DNA from: Mobiluncus sp963511525 | GTDB taxonomy: Bacteria; Actinomycetota; Actinomycetes; Actinomycetales; Actinomycetaceae | NCBI RefSeq assembly: GCF_963511525.1 | Contig: NZ_CAUPIY010000002.1 | Location: 1 to 64,000 of the forward strand | Direction: 5' to 3' | Length of the DNA: 64,000 nucleotides | Shown here: positions 41,507 to 50,787 of the stretch, one piece after another | How the letters are laid out: every line of letters begins with the position of its first letter | Position numbering within the stretch: position 1 is the first letter of the stretch | Program-made: the position numbers and the translations under genes | The notes under the pieces: generated by a model | What the model saw: only the letters and a program-made list of their open reading frames with translations | Databases searched by the model: none | Told to the model about the DNA's origin: nothing

Positions 41507-42952
41507 TCACATATCCTTTTGCAGTTTCGCCCAGGCCTCTTCGAGATCCTCGATACCGCCGATGTTAAAGAACGCCTGTTCGGCAATGTGGTCGTACTTG
41601 CCTTCGCAAATCCGCTTGAACGCCTCGATGGTTTCGCTCATCGGCACGGTCGAACCGGGCACACCGGTGAACTTTTCCGCCATATAGGTGTTTTGGGACA
41701 GGAACTGTTCGATACGACGCGCGCGCGCCACGGTGACCTTGTCCTCTTCGGACAGTTCGTCCACACCGAGGATGGCGATAATGTCTTGCAGTTCCTTGTT
41801 CTTTTGCAGAATCTGTTTGACCTCGGTCGCGACCTCGTAGTGTTCCTTGCCGACATAGCGCGGGTCGAGAATACGCGAGGTGGAGGCCAGCGGGTCCACC
41901 GCCGGGTACAGGCCGCGAGACGCAATGTCACGAGACAGGTTCGTGGTCGCGTCCAGGTGGGCGAAGGTCGTCGCCGGGGCCGGGTCGGTGTAGTCGTCCG
42001 CTGGCACGTAGATGGCCTGCAGCGAGGTAATCGAGTGACCGCCCGCGGAAGTAATGCGCTCCTGGAGCTGACCCATTTCATCAGCCAGGTTCGGCTGGTA
42101 GCCCACGGCGGAAGGCATCCGACCCAGCAGGGTGGATACCTCAGAGCCGGCCTGCGTGAAACGGAAAATGTTGTCGATGAACAGCAGCACGTCCTGGTTT
42201 TGCACGTCACGGAAGTATTCCGCCATCGTCAAACCTGACAGAGCCACGCGCAGACGCGTCCCCGGCGGCTCGTCCATCTGTCCGAACACCATCGCGGTCT
42301 TGTCCAACACGCCCGCGTCAGCCATCTCGTGAATCAAGTCGTTACCCTCACGAGTACGCTCGCCCACACCGGCGAACACGGACACACCACCGTGGTCCTG
42401 AGCCACGCGCTGAATCATCTCTTGAATCAACACCGTCTTGCCCACACCAGCGCCGCCGAACAGGCCAATCTTGCCGCCCTGCACGTAGGGGGTCAGCAGG
42501 TCGATTACCTTGATGCCGGTCTCGAACATTTGCGTCTTGGATTCCAGCTTGTCGAAAGCCGGAGGGTTGCGGTGGATGGACCAACGCTCCTTGACGTCCA
42601 GGGTTTCGCCCTCTTTCAGGTTCAGGCAGTCGCCAATCACGTTAAAAACGTGACCCTTGGTGATGTCGCCCACCGGCACCGTAATCGGGGAGCCGGTGTC
42701 CACAACCTTGGCTCCGCGCACCAAACCGTCAGTAGGCTTCAGGGCGATGGACCGGACAATGTTGTCGCCCAAGTGCTGAGCCACCTCCATCGTCATGGTC
42801 TGCATCTGGCCGGCTTCGGTGCTGCCCATGCCCGTGTATTCCACGGTCAAAGCGTTGTACATATCAGGCAGTTGATCCGGGGGGAACTCCACGTCCACAA
42901 CCGGGCCAATAACCCGGGAGATACGACCGGTTCCTGGGGTTTTCTCACTCAT
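41507..42952 (-). CDS. atpD: ATP synthase beta subunit
   Basis: This 481-aa catalytic F1 subunit has Walker A GGAGVGKT (near 160-167), VFAGVGERTREGND with the catalytic Glu, Walker B LLFIDNIFRF, and the DELSEED loop as GVDELSEEDK. All are intact. It lies between atpG and atpC in the standard order. Confidence 0.98.
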   Translation of the reverse strand: MSEKTPGTGRISRVIGPVVDVEFPPDQLPDMYNALTVEYTGMGSTEAGQMQTMTMEVAQHLGDNIVRSIALKPTDGLVRGAKVVDTGSPITVPVGDITKGHVFNVIGDCLNLKEGETLDVKERWSIHRNPPAFDKLESKTQMFETGIKVIDLLTPYVQGGKIGLFGGAGVGKTVLIQEMIQRVAQDHGGVSVFAGVGERTREGNDLIHEMADAGVLDKTAMVFGQMDEPPGTRLRVALSGLTMAEYFRDVQNQDVLLFIDNIFRFTQAGSEVSTLLGRMPSAVGYQPNLADEMGQLQERITSAGGHSITSLQAIYVPADDYTDPAPATTFAHLDATTNLSRDIASRGLYPAVDPLASTSRILDPRYVGKEHYEVATEVKQILQKNKELQDIIAILGVDELSEEDKVTVARARRIEQFLSQNTYMAEKFTGVPGSTVPMSETIEAFKRICEGKYDHIAEQAFFNIGGIEDLEEAWAKLQKDM

Positions 42953-42985
42953 TTTCGTTTCCTCTAATCGGCGGTTGGTAATCGG

Positions 42986-43918
42986 TTATTTCTTAGAATC
43001 TTGGAGCGCGTCAGCGCCGGACACGATTTCCGTAATCTCGGTGGTGATGTCGGCCTGACGAGCCTTGTTCATGTCCAAAGTCAAGGTGTTAATCAAGTTG
43101 GACGCGTTATCGGTCGCGGCGTGCATGGCGTTTTGACGGCTGGCGAGCTCGGCGGCGGCGGCGTGCAACAGGGCGGTGCGAATCCGTGACTCGACATACA
43201 GCGGCATGACGGTTTGCAGCACTTCCTCGGCGCTGGGCTCAAAGTCGTACAGTGGCATGACGGACTTGTCGTCCACTTCACCCAGACCCATGCCATCAAT
43301 CTGAATAGCTTCGTCGGGGTCAATGACCTTAATCGGCAGCATCTTGCGCACCTGAGGCACTTGGGAAACCATCGAGCGGAACTTGGTGTAAACCATGTAC
43401 AGCTCACACACCCCGCCCTCTTCGGGCGACTTCAAGAACTCCGCCAAGAGCGTCTTGGCGATTTCCATGGTGCGTTCCTCGCTGGGCTTGTCCGAATCCC
43501 CGGTCCACGCCCGGCGCACTTCCGTACCGCGGAAGTTGAAGTAGGACAGGCCGCGGCGACCCGAAACGTAAACCACCGGGTCTTTGCCTTCGTCACGCAA
43601 ACGCTCCAGCAAACGCTCGGTTTCCCGCAAGATGGACGCGGAATAAGCACCGGCCATGCCACGGTCAGAGGTGACCGCCAAAACCGCCACGCGGTTCGTG
43701 TCGGTGCGTTCCGTAATCAGCGGATGATCGAGTTTGGCGTGGGCGGACACGGCTGCAACTGCCGCCGCGATGGCCGAGTCATAAGTGGTGATGGATTCCG
43801 CCCCGGCGCGAGCCTTGCCGACCCGGGAGGCCGCAATCATCTCCATGGCACGGAAAATCTTTTGCAGAGTCTCAGTAGACTTGATTCTCTGCTTGAGAGC
43901 CCTTTGCGAACCTGACAC
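42986..43918 (-). CDS. atpG: ATP synthase gamma subunit
   Basis: This 310-aa rotor shaft has the N-terminal helix RALKQRIKSTETLQKIFRAM and the C-terminal helix NATDNASNLINTLTLDMNKA (as ATDNASNLINTLTLDMNKAR) that form the coiled coil inside the alpha3beta3 ring. The GTG start has GGAAGGG upstream. Length is typical of actinobacteria, with an inserted loop around 195-215. Confidence 0.97.
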   Translation of the reverse strand: MSGSQRALKQRIKSTETLQKIFRAMEMIAASRVGKARAGAESITTYDSAIAAAVAAVSAHAKLDHPLITERTDTNRVAVLAVTSDRGMAGAYSASILRETERLLERLRDEGKDPVVYVSGRRGLSYFNFRGTEVRRAWTGDSDKPSEERTMEIAKTLLAEFLKSPEEGGVCELYMVYTKFRSMVSQVPQVRKMLPIKVIDPDEAIQIDGMGLGEVDDKSVMPLYDFEPSAEEVLQTVMPLYVESRIRTALLHAAAAELASRQNAMHAATDNASNLINTLTLDMNKARQADITTEITEIVSGADALQDSKK

Positions 43919-43985
43919 TTTGCCCTTCCCTTACGTTTCTGTTCGGTTACTTTCGGTGCTGGCCAACAGCGCTGGCACGAGCGCC

Positions 43986-45608
43986 TCAGCGCTGCTTAAC
44001 GATTTGTTCCTCGGACTGCTCAGCCTCGGCTTCGCCCTGAATGGCATCTAAGTCAGCCTGAGGGACCAAGTCGTAAGACTTGCGGAAATCCTTGACGGCA
44101 GTTTCCAAACGGGCCACCAGTTCATCGGGCCAAGCGCCCTTTTCCCTGATTTCGTTGAGGATGCTGCCTTCGTTGCGCAGGTAATCCAACCAGTCCTTTT
44201 CGAACTGCAGTACCTTGTCGGTGGCGATGTCGTCGAGGTAACCGTTGGTACCGGCCCAGATGGAGCACACCTGTTCCTCTACGGGATAAGGCGTGTACTG
44301 GGGCTGTTTCAGCAGCTCCATCAGCCTCTCGCCGCGAGTCAGCTGCTTGCGGGTCGTGGCATCCAGGTCAGAAGCCAACATGGCGAAAGCCGCCATCGAA
44401 CGGTACTGAGCCAAGGTCAGCTTCAACGTACCGGCGACCTTCTTCATGGCCTTAATCTGAGCGTCGCCACCCACACGAGACACCGAAATACCCACGTCCA
44501 CGGCCGGACGCTGGTTCGCGTTGAACAGGTCGGACTGCAAGAAGATTTGGCCGTCGGTGATGGAGATGACGTTGGTCGGAATGTAGGCCGACACGTCGTT
44601 CGCCTTCGTCTCGATAATCGGCAGGCCGGTCATCGAGCCGCCGCCCAAATCATCAGACAGCTTCGCGCAGCGTTCCAGCAAGCGAGAGTGCAGGTAGAAC
44701 ACGTCACCAGGGTAAGCTTCACGCCCCGGCGGACGGCGCAGCAACAGCGACACCGCACGGTAGGCCTCAGCCTGCTTGGACAGGTCATCAAACACAATCA
44801 ACACGTGCTTGCCCTGGTACATCCAGTGCTGACCGATAGCCGAGCCGGTGTAGGGAGCTAGGTACTTGAACCCGGCCGCGTCCGAAGCGGGGGAGGCCAC
44901 GATGGTGGTGAACTCCATCGCGCCGGCGTCTTCCAGTGCGCCTTTCACGGAAGCAATCGTGGAGCCTTTCTGCCCGACCGCCACGTAGATGCAACGCACC
45001 TGCTTGTTGGGGTCGCCCGACTTCCAGTTGTCGCGCTGGTTCAAAATCGTGTCAATGGCGATAGCGGTCTTGCCGGTCTGACGGTCGCCAATAATCAGCT
45101 CACGCTGGCCACGACCAATCGGAATCATCGAGTCGATGGCCTTCAGGCCGGTCTGGAGCGGCTCAAACACGGAACGGCGCATCATCACGCCGGGAGCCTG
45201 CAATTCCAGAGCACGACGCTCACCCAAGTCCTTGATTTCGCCCAGGCCGTCAATCGGGTTGCCCAGCGGGTCAACCACGCGGCCCAGGTAACCATCACCT
45301 ACCGGCACGGAAAGCACATCACCCGTGCGGTAGACCTCTTGACCTTCCTCAATCCCCGTGAAATCACCCAGGACGATAGCGCCAATCTCACGCTCGTCCA
45401 GGTTCATTGCCAGACCCAGGGTGCCGTCTTGGAAGCGCAGCAGCTCGTTGGCCATAGTGCCGGGCAAGCCCTCGATGTGGGCAATACCGTCAGCAGTTTC
45501 GGTCACGTAGCCGATTTCCTCCGCGGTCGCGGCGGATGGTTCATACGCATCCACAAACTTGTCCAGGGCGTTCTTAATGTCCTGGGGACTTATTGATAGC
45601 TCAGCCAT
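43986..45608 (-). CDS. atpA: ATP synthase alpha subunit
   Basis: This 540-aa non-catalytic F1 subunit has P-loop GDRQTGKTAIA, the VGQKGSTIAS region and the alpha signature (PAVDVGISVSRVG, arginine finger Arg in SVSRVG). The ATG at 45608 is chosen since AGAAGGA then stands 6 nt upstream; the ATG at 45614 would overlap that site. The C-terminal end (EAEAEQSEEQIVKQR) is acidic as in relatives. Confidence 0.97.
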   Translation of the reverse strand: MAELSISPQDIKNALDKFVDAYEPSAATAEEIGYVTETADGIAHIEGLPGTMANELLRFQDGTLGLAMNLDEREIGAIVLGDFTGIEEGQEVYRTGDVLSVPVGDGYLGRVVDPLGNPIDGLGEIKDLGERRALELQAPGVMMRRSVFEPLQTGLKAIDSMIPIGRGQRELIIGDRQTGKTAIAIDTILNQRDNWKSGDPNKQVRCIYVAVGQKGSTIASVKGALEDAGAMEFTTIVASPASDAAGFKYLAPYTGSAIGQHWMYQGKHVLIVFDDLSKQAEAYRAVSLLLRRPPGREAYPGDVFYLHSRLLERCAKLSDDLGGGSMTGLPIIETKANDVSAYIPTNVISITDGQIFLQSDLFNANQRPAVDVGISVSRVGGDAQIKAMKKVAGTLKLTLAQYRSMAAFAMLASDLDATTRKQLTRGERLMELLKQPQYTPYPVEEQVCSIWAGTNGYLDDIATDKVLQFEKDWLDYLRNEGSILNEIREKGAWPDELVARLETAVKDFRKSYDLVPQADLDAIQGEAEAEQSEEQIVKQR

Positions 45609-45671
45609 CAGCATTCCTTCTGTTGTCGTTCCATAGGGCCTTGGCCCTATCGGTCATATTTTCGTTTCGTT

Positions 45672-46493
45672 CTAGCTTGCCAGCTTGCGCCGGAACTGCT
45701 CGGCGCGGGACTTTACCGCGCCATCCATCACCGTGTCGCCCTGCACAATCTTCATGCCGCCCACCAAGTTCCGGTCTACCACTACGTTGACCTCAACCTG
45801 TTCGCCGCTACGGGCGGACAGCAACTGAATGAGCCGGGAGCGCTGGGCGTCGCTCAACGGCGTGGCGGTGTAAACCGTCGCCACCCCCCGCTGCCGCATC
45901 CGCGCTGCTGAATCGAGCAAAGCCCGCAGGTCAGCCGCGAGCCGACCGGGCGCCGCTATCGCAATCACCGCGTTCACCAGGCGCAACGCCAGGGGCTTGA
46001 CCTCCTTGCCGACCAGGGAGTTGAAAGTCTCGAGACGTTGGTCCAGAGGGGCGCGATGATTGTCAGTCAAGAAGTTGCGCAAATCGCGGTTCTTGGACAC
46101 CACCTGGCTCATGGCGAAGATGTCGCGCTCGACATCCTCTAGCTGGCCGTTATCCTGGGCGGTTTTCAGCAACACGTGGTTTGCCAGCAACCGGCAGGCC
46201 TCCTGCAGGTCCAGCTCGCTGGACCAGCGGCCGGCGGCGAGTTCCAAAACTCCCGTCAGGGCCGGCTCAGAAAGCTGAGAGCCCAAGATGGTGCGGACCA
46301 GTTCTTGCTTGTCCGGGGCAGTACGCGCCGGGTCGGACAGGTTGCGGGCCAAGCGGACGTTGTTCTCAAGCAGTTCAGACAGGGCAAAGTATTCCTCGGC
46401 GACCGCGGGGCCAGCCTTGGTCGTGGCTTTCCCCAGGGTCTTATCGACGGCCATGACCATAGCGGCCAAGGTCCTTACCGACGAGGCTCTCAT
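45672..46493 (-). CDS. atpH: ATP synthase delta subunit
   Basis: This 273-aa stator subunit links the b subunits to the top of F1. The N-terminal helical bundle and the C-terminal RGVATVYTATPLSDAQRSRL, VDRNLVGGMKIVQGD are typical of the OSCP/delta family. It is longer than the 180 residues of enteric delta but normal for actinobacteria. Confidence 0.95.
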   Translation of the reverse strand: MRASSVRTLAAMVMAVDKTLGKATTKAGPAVAEEYFALSELLENNVRLARNLSDPARTAPDKQELVRTILGSQLSEPALTGVLELAAGRWSSELDLQEACRLLANHVLLKTAQDNGQLEDVERDIFAMSQVVSKNRDLRNFLTDNHRAPLDQRLETFNSLVGKEVKPLALRLVNAVIAIAAPGRLAADLRALLDSAARMRQRGVATVYTATPLSDAQRSRLIQLLSARSGEQVEVNVVVDRNLVGGMKIVQGDTVMDGAVKSRAEQFRRKLAS

Positions 46494-46517
46494 TGACTTC
46501 CCTTACCTTCTCTATCC

Positions 46518-47066
46518 TTAAGCCACCGGCTGAGCTTCGAGTTCGTCGAGGAACCGATCCACGACGCGCGAGCTCAGGGCTTCGTCCTTCAGCTGTTCGC
46601 CCACAATCTTTTCCGCGAGCTGGGTAGCCAAGTCGCCCACGTCCTGACGCAGGGAGGCTTCCGCCGCGGCCCGCTCAGCAGCAATCTGGCGCTGAGCCTG
46701 CTCGATGATGCGCTTGGCTTCCTGATCAGCACGTTCCGTAGCACGGGACACGATGTCCTCAGCTTGCGCATTGGCCTTGTTGCGGATTTGCGCGGCTTCA
46801 GCTTTCGCGTCGCGCAGCTCGGAATCAATCCGCTGAGCTGCGGCTGCCGAGTCAGCCTGCGCCTTTGCTGTAGCGTCCAAGCCTTCTTGGAGCTTGTCAG
46901 CGCGTTCCTGCACCAGTCCGTTGTACTTCGGCAGAGCGACCTTCACAACCACCACCAAGATGACCAGGAAGATGACCGCCGACCAAACGATGTCGTAAGT
47001 CTCCGGCAGCATAGGGTTCGGGGTATCGCCCGCCTTAGCTGCTAGTGATACTAAAGTGCCTAACAT
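46518..47066 (-). CDS. atpF: ATP synthase b subunit
   Basis: This 182-aa protein has a single membrane helix (YDIVWSAVIFLVILVVVVKV, residues 24-43) followed by a long Ala/Glu/Gln-rich helix that forms the peripheral stalk. A short segment precedes the helix, as usual in actinobacteria. The end (RVVDRFLDELEAQP) contacts delta. Confidence 0.95.
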   Translation of the reverse strand: MLGTLVSLAAKAGDTPNPMLPETYDIVWSAVIFLVILVVVVKVALPKYNGLVQERADKLQEGLDATAKAQADSAAAAQRIDSELRDAKAEAAQIRNKANAQAEDIVSRATERADQEAKRIIEQAQRQIAAERAAAEASLRQDVGDLATQLAEKIVGEQLKDEALSSRVVDRFLDELEAQPVA

Positions 47067-47075
47067 ACGTGCTCC

Positions 47076-47291
47076 TTACCGGAACAGGAAGCCCGTTACC
47101 AAACCAATCAAAGCCAAGGCTTCGACGAAGGCGATACCGATGAACATGTTAGTGGTGAGCTTTCCGGACAGTTCCGGCTGGCGAGCAATAGCGTCCTGAG
47201 TGTGACCAATCAGAATGCCCAAGCCAATGCCAGGGCCAATGGCGGCCAGACCATAGCCGATGGTTGCGAGAACAAGTGCACTTCCAGTCAT
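47076..47291 (-). CDS. atpE: ATP synthase c subunit
   Basis: This 71-aa two-helix rotor-ring protein has the ion-binding Glu at residue 57 in IAFVEALALIG and the tight GxGxG helix PGIGLGILIG. The Gln and Ser residues of Na+-binding c subunits are missing, so coupling is to protons. 24 residues around the loop (ARQPE) follow the standard RQP motif that contacts gamma/epsilon. Confidence 0.97.
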   Translation of the reverse strand: MTGSALVLATIGYGLAAIGPGIGLGILIGHTQDAIARQPELSGKLTTNMFIGIAFVEALALIGLVTGFLFR

Positions 47292-47352
47292 GTTTTCTTT
47301 CCTTATTTGTTGTTATTCTCATGCCGGTTGGCGTGAGAAGCCTATTGTTTTT

Positions 47353-48177
47353 CTAATGTGCGTGTACGGAGAGGTTCACATACACCGCGGTCAGAATCGC
47401 GAAAATGTATGCCTGCAGGAAAGCCACCAGGATTTCAAACAGGGTAAACGCGAAAGCTGCCGCAAAAGTCAGAATCCCTATCGGGGACAGCGCCGAGAGA
47501 TGCGCAAAGAGAAAGTAGTTCGTGGCGCTCAGGGTCAAAGCCAGCAAGAAGTGGCCGGCAATCATGTTGGCCAACAAACGGACGAACAGGGTGAACGGAC
47601 GAATGATGAAGGTCGAGATGGCCTCAATCGGGGTCAGCAGAATGTACAATGGCCACGGCACCCCCGGTGGGAACAGGGAGGACTTAAAGAAGTGACCCAC
47701 ACCGGTCTCTCGAATTCCGGCGTAAATGAAAACAAACCAGGCAAACACCGCTAACAGTAGCGGGAAGCCCGGTTTCGCGGAACCAGCCAGGTTAAAGCCA
47801 GGAATGATACCCGCAATGTTCATGAACAACACCGAGAAGAATACGGCCGTGACGATGGGGGTGTATTTGCGCCCGATTTCTTTACCGATGACTTCCTCAG
47901 CGATGTTTTCCTGGCAGAATTTGAACCCGAACTCCATCACGTACTGGGCGCGTCCCGGGATGAGCTTAGCCCGCGTGGCGTACAACACCAGGCACAGCAC
48001 CAGCAACAGCGTCATGATGAGACGAATCATCATGACGCGGTCGATAGCGAAAGGAGTTCCGGCGAAAGCAACGACCGGAGGGAACAAGTCCCAAATGGTG
48101 GGGGCATGGAACGAGTCATTTGTTGCGGGAACCAAATTCGGCACCAATGCCGACATGAGCGTCAACTGCACTCCCAT
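47353..48177 (-). CDS. atpB: ATP synthase a subunit
   Basis: This 274-aa membrane subunit holds the proton half-channels. The essential Arg is in RPFTLFVRLLANMIAGH, and five to six membrane helices follow the usual pattern to the C-terminus (FLQAYIFAILTAVYV). The ATG at 48177 is preferred because AGGAG lies 4-5 nt upstream; an in-frame ATG at 48195 has no such site. Confidence 0.95.
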   Translation of the reverse strand: MGVQLTLMSALVPNLVPATNDSFHAPTIWDLFPPVVAFAGTPFAIDRVMMIRLIMTLLLVLCLVLYATRAKLIPGRAQYVMEFGFKFCQENIAEEVIGKEIGRKYTPIVTAVFFSVLFMNIAGIIPGFNLAGSAKPGFPLLLAVFAWFVFIYAGIRETGVGHFFKSSLFPPGVPWPLYILLTPIEAISTFIIRPFTLFVRLLANMIAGHFLLALTLSATNYFLFAHLSALSPIGILTFAAAFAFTLFEILVAFLQAYIFAILTAVYVNLSVHAH

Positions 48178-48287
48178 TGTTCTCCTTTGAGTCATAAATC
48201 ATGAGTTCGCCTAACAACGTTATCATGAAATTCAACTGCGATTTACACAGGTATGAACTGGTGTGGGTGAAAAAACGCAAATTTTCA

Positions 48288-48791
48288 CTACTGCGTCGGA
48301 TTTTCCCCTTCGGTTTCCGGCTGTGTCGGGGGCGAGGATGGGTCTAATAAGGGCACTTGCGCTTTGGTCAGCGCCACCGGAAAGACGATGGCTTGGACCA
48401 AAATCATGGCTAGCAGGGTGAAAAAAATTGTTTCCGCATCCAGGCCCGGCAGCTTTCGCGCCACCCCCAAAGCCAGCAAAATGACGATGATTTTCAGGAC
48501 AAAATCCCCGCCCATGCCCGCCATCATCAAGTCAGGGTGATTCAGGGTGAACAGGTGGGTGGCAAACGTCACCGCCACTAGACCCGCCCCCACCGCGGCG
48601 CATAAACCTACGGAACGCAGTCCCGCTGCTCCTACCAGCCACGCCGCTAACCCGGTCGAAACCAGCAGTACCGCCACCACCGCTAGGGAAATCGCGGTCA
48701 GAGAAAACTTCACCGCCCGGCGGGTCCGGGGACCCAAGGGTGCCGCGAAAAAAGCTGCGGATTGCTCAGGTCGGGGAGTCGTTTCGTTCAC
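48288..48791 (-). CDS. AtpI-like membrane protein
   Basis: This 167-aa protein has four membrane helices (about residues 28-50, 55-75, 90-110, 120-142) and a Pro/Glu-rich tail. Position directly upstream of atpB and size fit the AtpI/ATP synthase protein I role in c-ring assembly, though sequence similarity is low as is normal for this family. The GTG start overlaps the wecA stop (GTGA), so it is translated with that gene. Confidence 0.7.
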   Translation of the reverse strand: MNETTPRPEQSAAFFAAPLGPRTRRAVKFSLTAISLAVVAVLLVSTGLAAWLVGAAGLRSVGLCAAVGAGLVAVTFATHLFTLNHPDLMMAGMGGDFVLKIIVILLALGVARKLPGLDAETIFFTLLAMILVQAIVFPVALTKAQVPLLDPSSPPTQPETEGENPTQ

Positions 48792-49972
48792 GGCTTTAAG
48801 CTATCAGAAAGGGAGGGGGCGTGGTACAGGGCGTGTTCCGGGCCGTGGGGCTGGCGATAGTTCGGGTTGAACCGACGACGCACCCCTTCGCGCCAAGCCG
48901 GCAAGATTTCAATGGTTGCCACCATTGCCAGCAGGGAGGCCACCAGCATCAACACCAAAACGTAGCGCATCCGCAGCAACGTCAACGAAGCCGCCCCGAG
49001 GGAAAACACCGCTGTCCACAGGTACATAACCAGTACGGCGCGAACTCGGGAACGTCCGGCGTGGGACAGGCGATGGTGCAGGTGACCGGCATCGGCTTGG
49101 AAGGGAGACTGGTGATGGTACAGCCGACGAATCACCGCGGCGACCATGTCAATAATGGGTATCGCCAGCACCGCCAGGGGCAACACTATGGGCAGGAAAG
49201 ACGGAAAAGCCTGGCGAAAATAGACGACTGCCGGGTCGATTTGGCCGGTGACAATGATGGCGGAAGCCACCGTCAATAAACCCAGCAACATGGCGCCGGT
49301 ATCGCCCATGAATATGGAGGCGGGAGAAAAGTTGTGTGCCAGGAATCCCAGACAGATCCCGGCCAGAGCCGCCGCCACCGTTGAGGCCAAAGAGGCGTAG
49401 GACGCGGCACCCAGCGTGCGCGACAACGTGTAGGAATAGATGAACAGGCCGGTCGCGCTGATGGCCATCATGCCGGAAGCTAAACCATCCAAGCCGTCCA
49501 CGAAGTTCACCGCGTTGATGGCCGCTACCACTACCAAGACTGTGACCAGCAAGGACAGGCGAGATGAGCCGATGGTAAGGCCGAAAATCGGGAATGACGT
49601 CAGCTGGATGCCCAACCAGGACATCAATCCTGCCACCAGGATTTGGCCCGCCAGTTTCGTGTACCAATCCAAGTCCCAGATGTCATCGATGACCCCCAAG
49701 ATCACAATCAGGACAACACCCACGGCCAAACCTTTGATGTTATGAAAGCTCACGGCATCGGCCAAGAATGGCGTGTGTGAGGCAATGGCCAGCGCCGCGA
49801 GGAAACCCACGCCCATCGCTACCCCGCCCAGGCGTGGGGTGGGAAATTCGTGGACGTCACGTTCCCGCACCGGAGCTAAAGTGCCTGTTGCCAGGGCAAA
49901 CTGGCGCACCAGCGGAACAGTGAGGTACGTTACCGCGGCCGCGACCAGGAATATCAACAGGTAAAACTTCAT
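48788..49972 (-). CDS. wecA: Undecaprenyl-phosphate sugar-1-phosphate transferase (WecA/TagO type)
   Basis: This 394-aa enzyme of the MraY/WecA superfamily moves a sugar-1-phosphate (usually GlcNAc-1-P) to undecaprenyl phosphate, the first step of wall-polymer or surface-polysaccharide synthesis. It has about 11 membrane helices, the Asp-rich LGVIDDIWDLDW, the conserved NFVDGLDGLASG, FMGDTGAMLLG and the C-terminal HLHHRLSHAG loop. Its product may anchor the wall polymers bound by CWB2 proteins; that link is inference. Between sua5 and the atp genes, as in many actinobacteria. Confidence 0.93.
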   Translation of the reverse strand: MKFYLLIFLVAAAVTYLTVPLVRQFALATGTLAPVRERDVHEFPTPRLGGVAMGVGFLAALAIASHTPFLADAVSFHNIKGLAVGVVLIVILGVIDDIWDLDWYTKLAGQILVAGLMSWLGIQLTSFPIFGLTIGSSRLSLLVTVLVVVAAINAVNFVDGLDGLASGMMAISATGLFIYSYTLSRTLGAASYASLASTVAAALAGICLGFLAHNFSPASIFMGDTGAMLLGLLTVASAIIVTGQIDPAVVYFRQAFPSFLPIVLPLAVLAIPIIDMVAAVIRRLYHHQSPFQADAGHLHHRLSHAGRSRVRAVLVMYLWTAVFSLGAASLTLLRMRYVLVLMLVASLLAMVATIEILPAWREGVRRRFNPNYRQPHGPEHALYHAPSLSDSLKP

Positions 49973-50043
49973 ACGGGCTTTAGTTTAGCGGGTTAGGGGC
50001 AGGGTATTCGTGTTTGATGTGAATACTATAACCACACGAGGCC

Positions 50044-50691
50044 TCAGGCCAGGGCCGCGAGGATGTCAGACAAGGGGATATCGCCCTGGCGAATTAAGCG
50101 CGGGGTGCCCTGCGCCAAGGTGATGATGGTGGACGGATGCCCGGAGGGCGAGGGGCCAGCATCGACATAAACACTGACCCTTTCACCGAAATATTGGGTG
50201 GCGGCAGCAATATCGGTAGCGGGAGGTCGGGTATGCAGATTGGCGGAGGTGACCGCCAAAGGGCCGGTATAGCCCAGAATTTCGAGGGCACGAGGGTGGT
50301 CGGGCTGGCGCAAGGCGATAGTCCCGTGGGTTTGTCCCAAATCCCAGCCCAGAGCCGGATTAGCAGTCACAATAATGGTCAGAGCGCCGGGCCAAAAGCG
50401 CTGTGCCAGCACACGCGCCGCGCGGCCCTGGCTCTGGCCCGTCTGAGTCGCCGGAGCCATCAATTCATCCAGCGCTGCCGGACCGGAAACTAACACCGGC
50501 GGGGGAAAGTCCTCCCCCCGACCCTTGGCCTGTTGCAGGCGCTCCACCGCCGCGGGAGCAAACGGCACCGAAGCTATTCCATAAACCGTATCGGTAGGCA
50601 TGACCAGCAGCTCATCGCGTTTTACCGCCGCGTCAATCGCCGCCAGGTCAGTTGGGGTAATCGGCCCGGTCTGGGCATCAACAATCTTCAT
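50044..50691 (-). CDS. Threonylcarbamoyl-AMP synthase (Sua5/YciO/YrdC family)
   Basis: This 215-aa protein makes threonylcarbamoyl-AMP for the t6A37 tRNA modification. Family marks are PTDTVYGIASVPF, PxPVLV-like PPVLVSG, FWPGALTII, ALRQPDHPRA and LAVTSANLHTRP. It lacks the extra Sua5 C-terminal domain. Usually next to prmC, but here separated from it by the 8.5-kb block to the right. Confidence 0.93.
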   Translation of the reverse strand: MKIVDAQTGPITPTDLAAIDAAVKRDELLVMPTDTVYGIASVPFAPAAVERLQQAKGRGEDFPPPVLVSGPAALDELMAPATQTGQSQGRAARVLAQRFWPGALTIIVTANPALGWDLGQTHGTIALRQPDHPRALEILGYTGPLAVTSANLHTRPPATDIAAATQYFGERVSVYVDAGPSPSGHPSTIITLAQGTPRLIRQGDIPLSDILAALA

Positions 50692-50787
50692 AGAGCTAAT
50701 GTTAGTCCCCGCGCCGGCTCAACCGGCAGACCCGGCCCCACCGCGCTTGTGACCATACTCCCAAAACAGGCACAGCCGGGGCGCGCC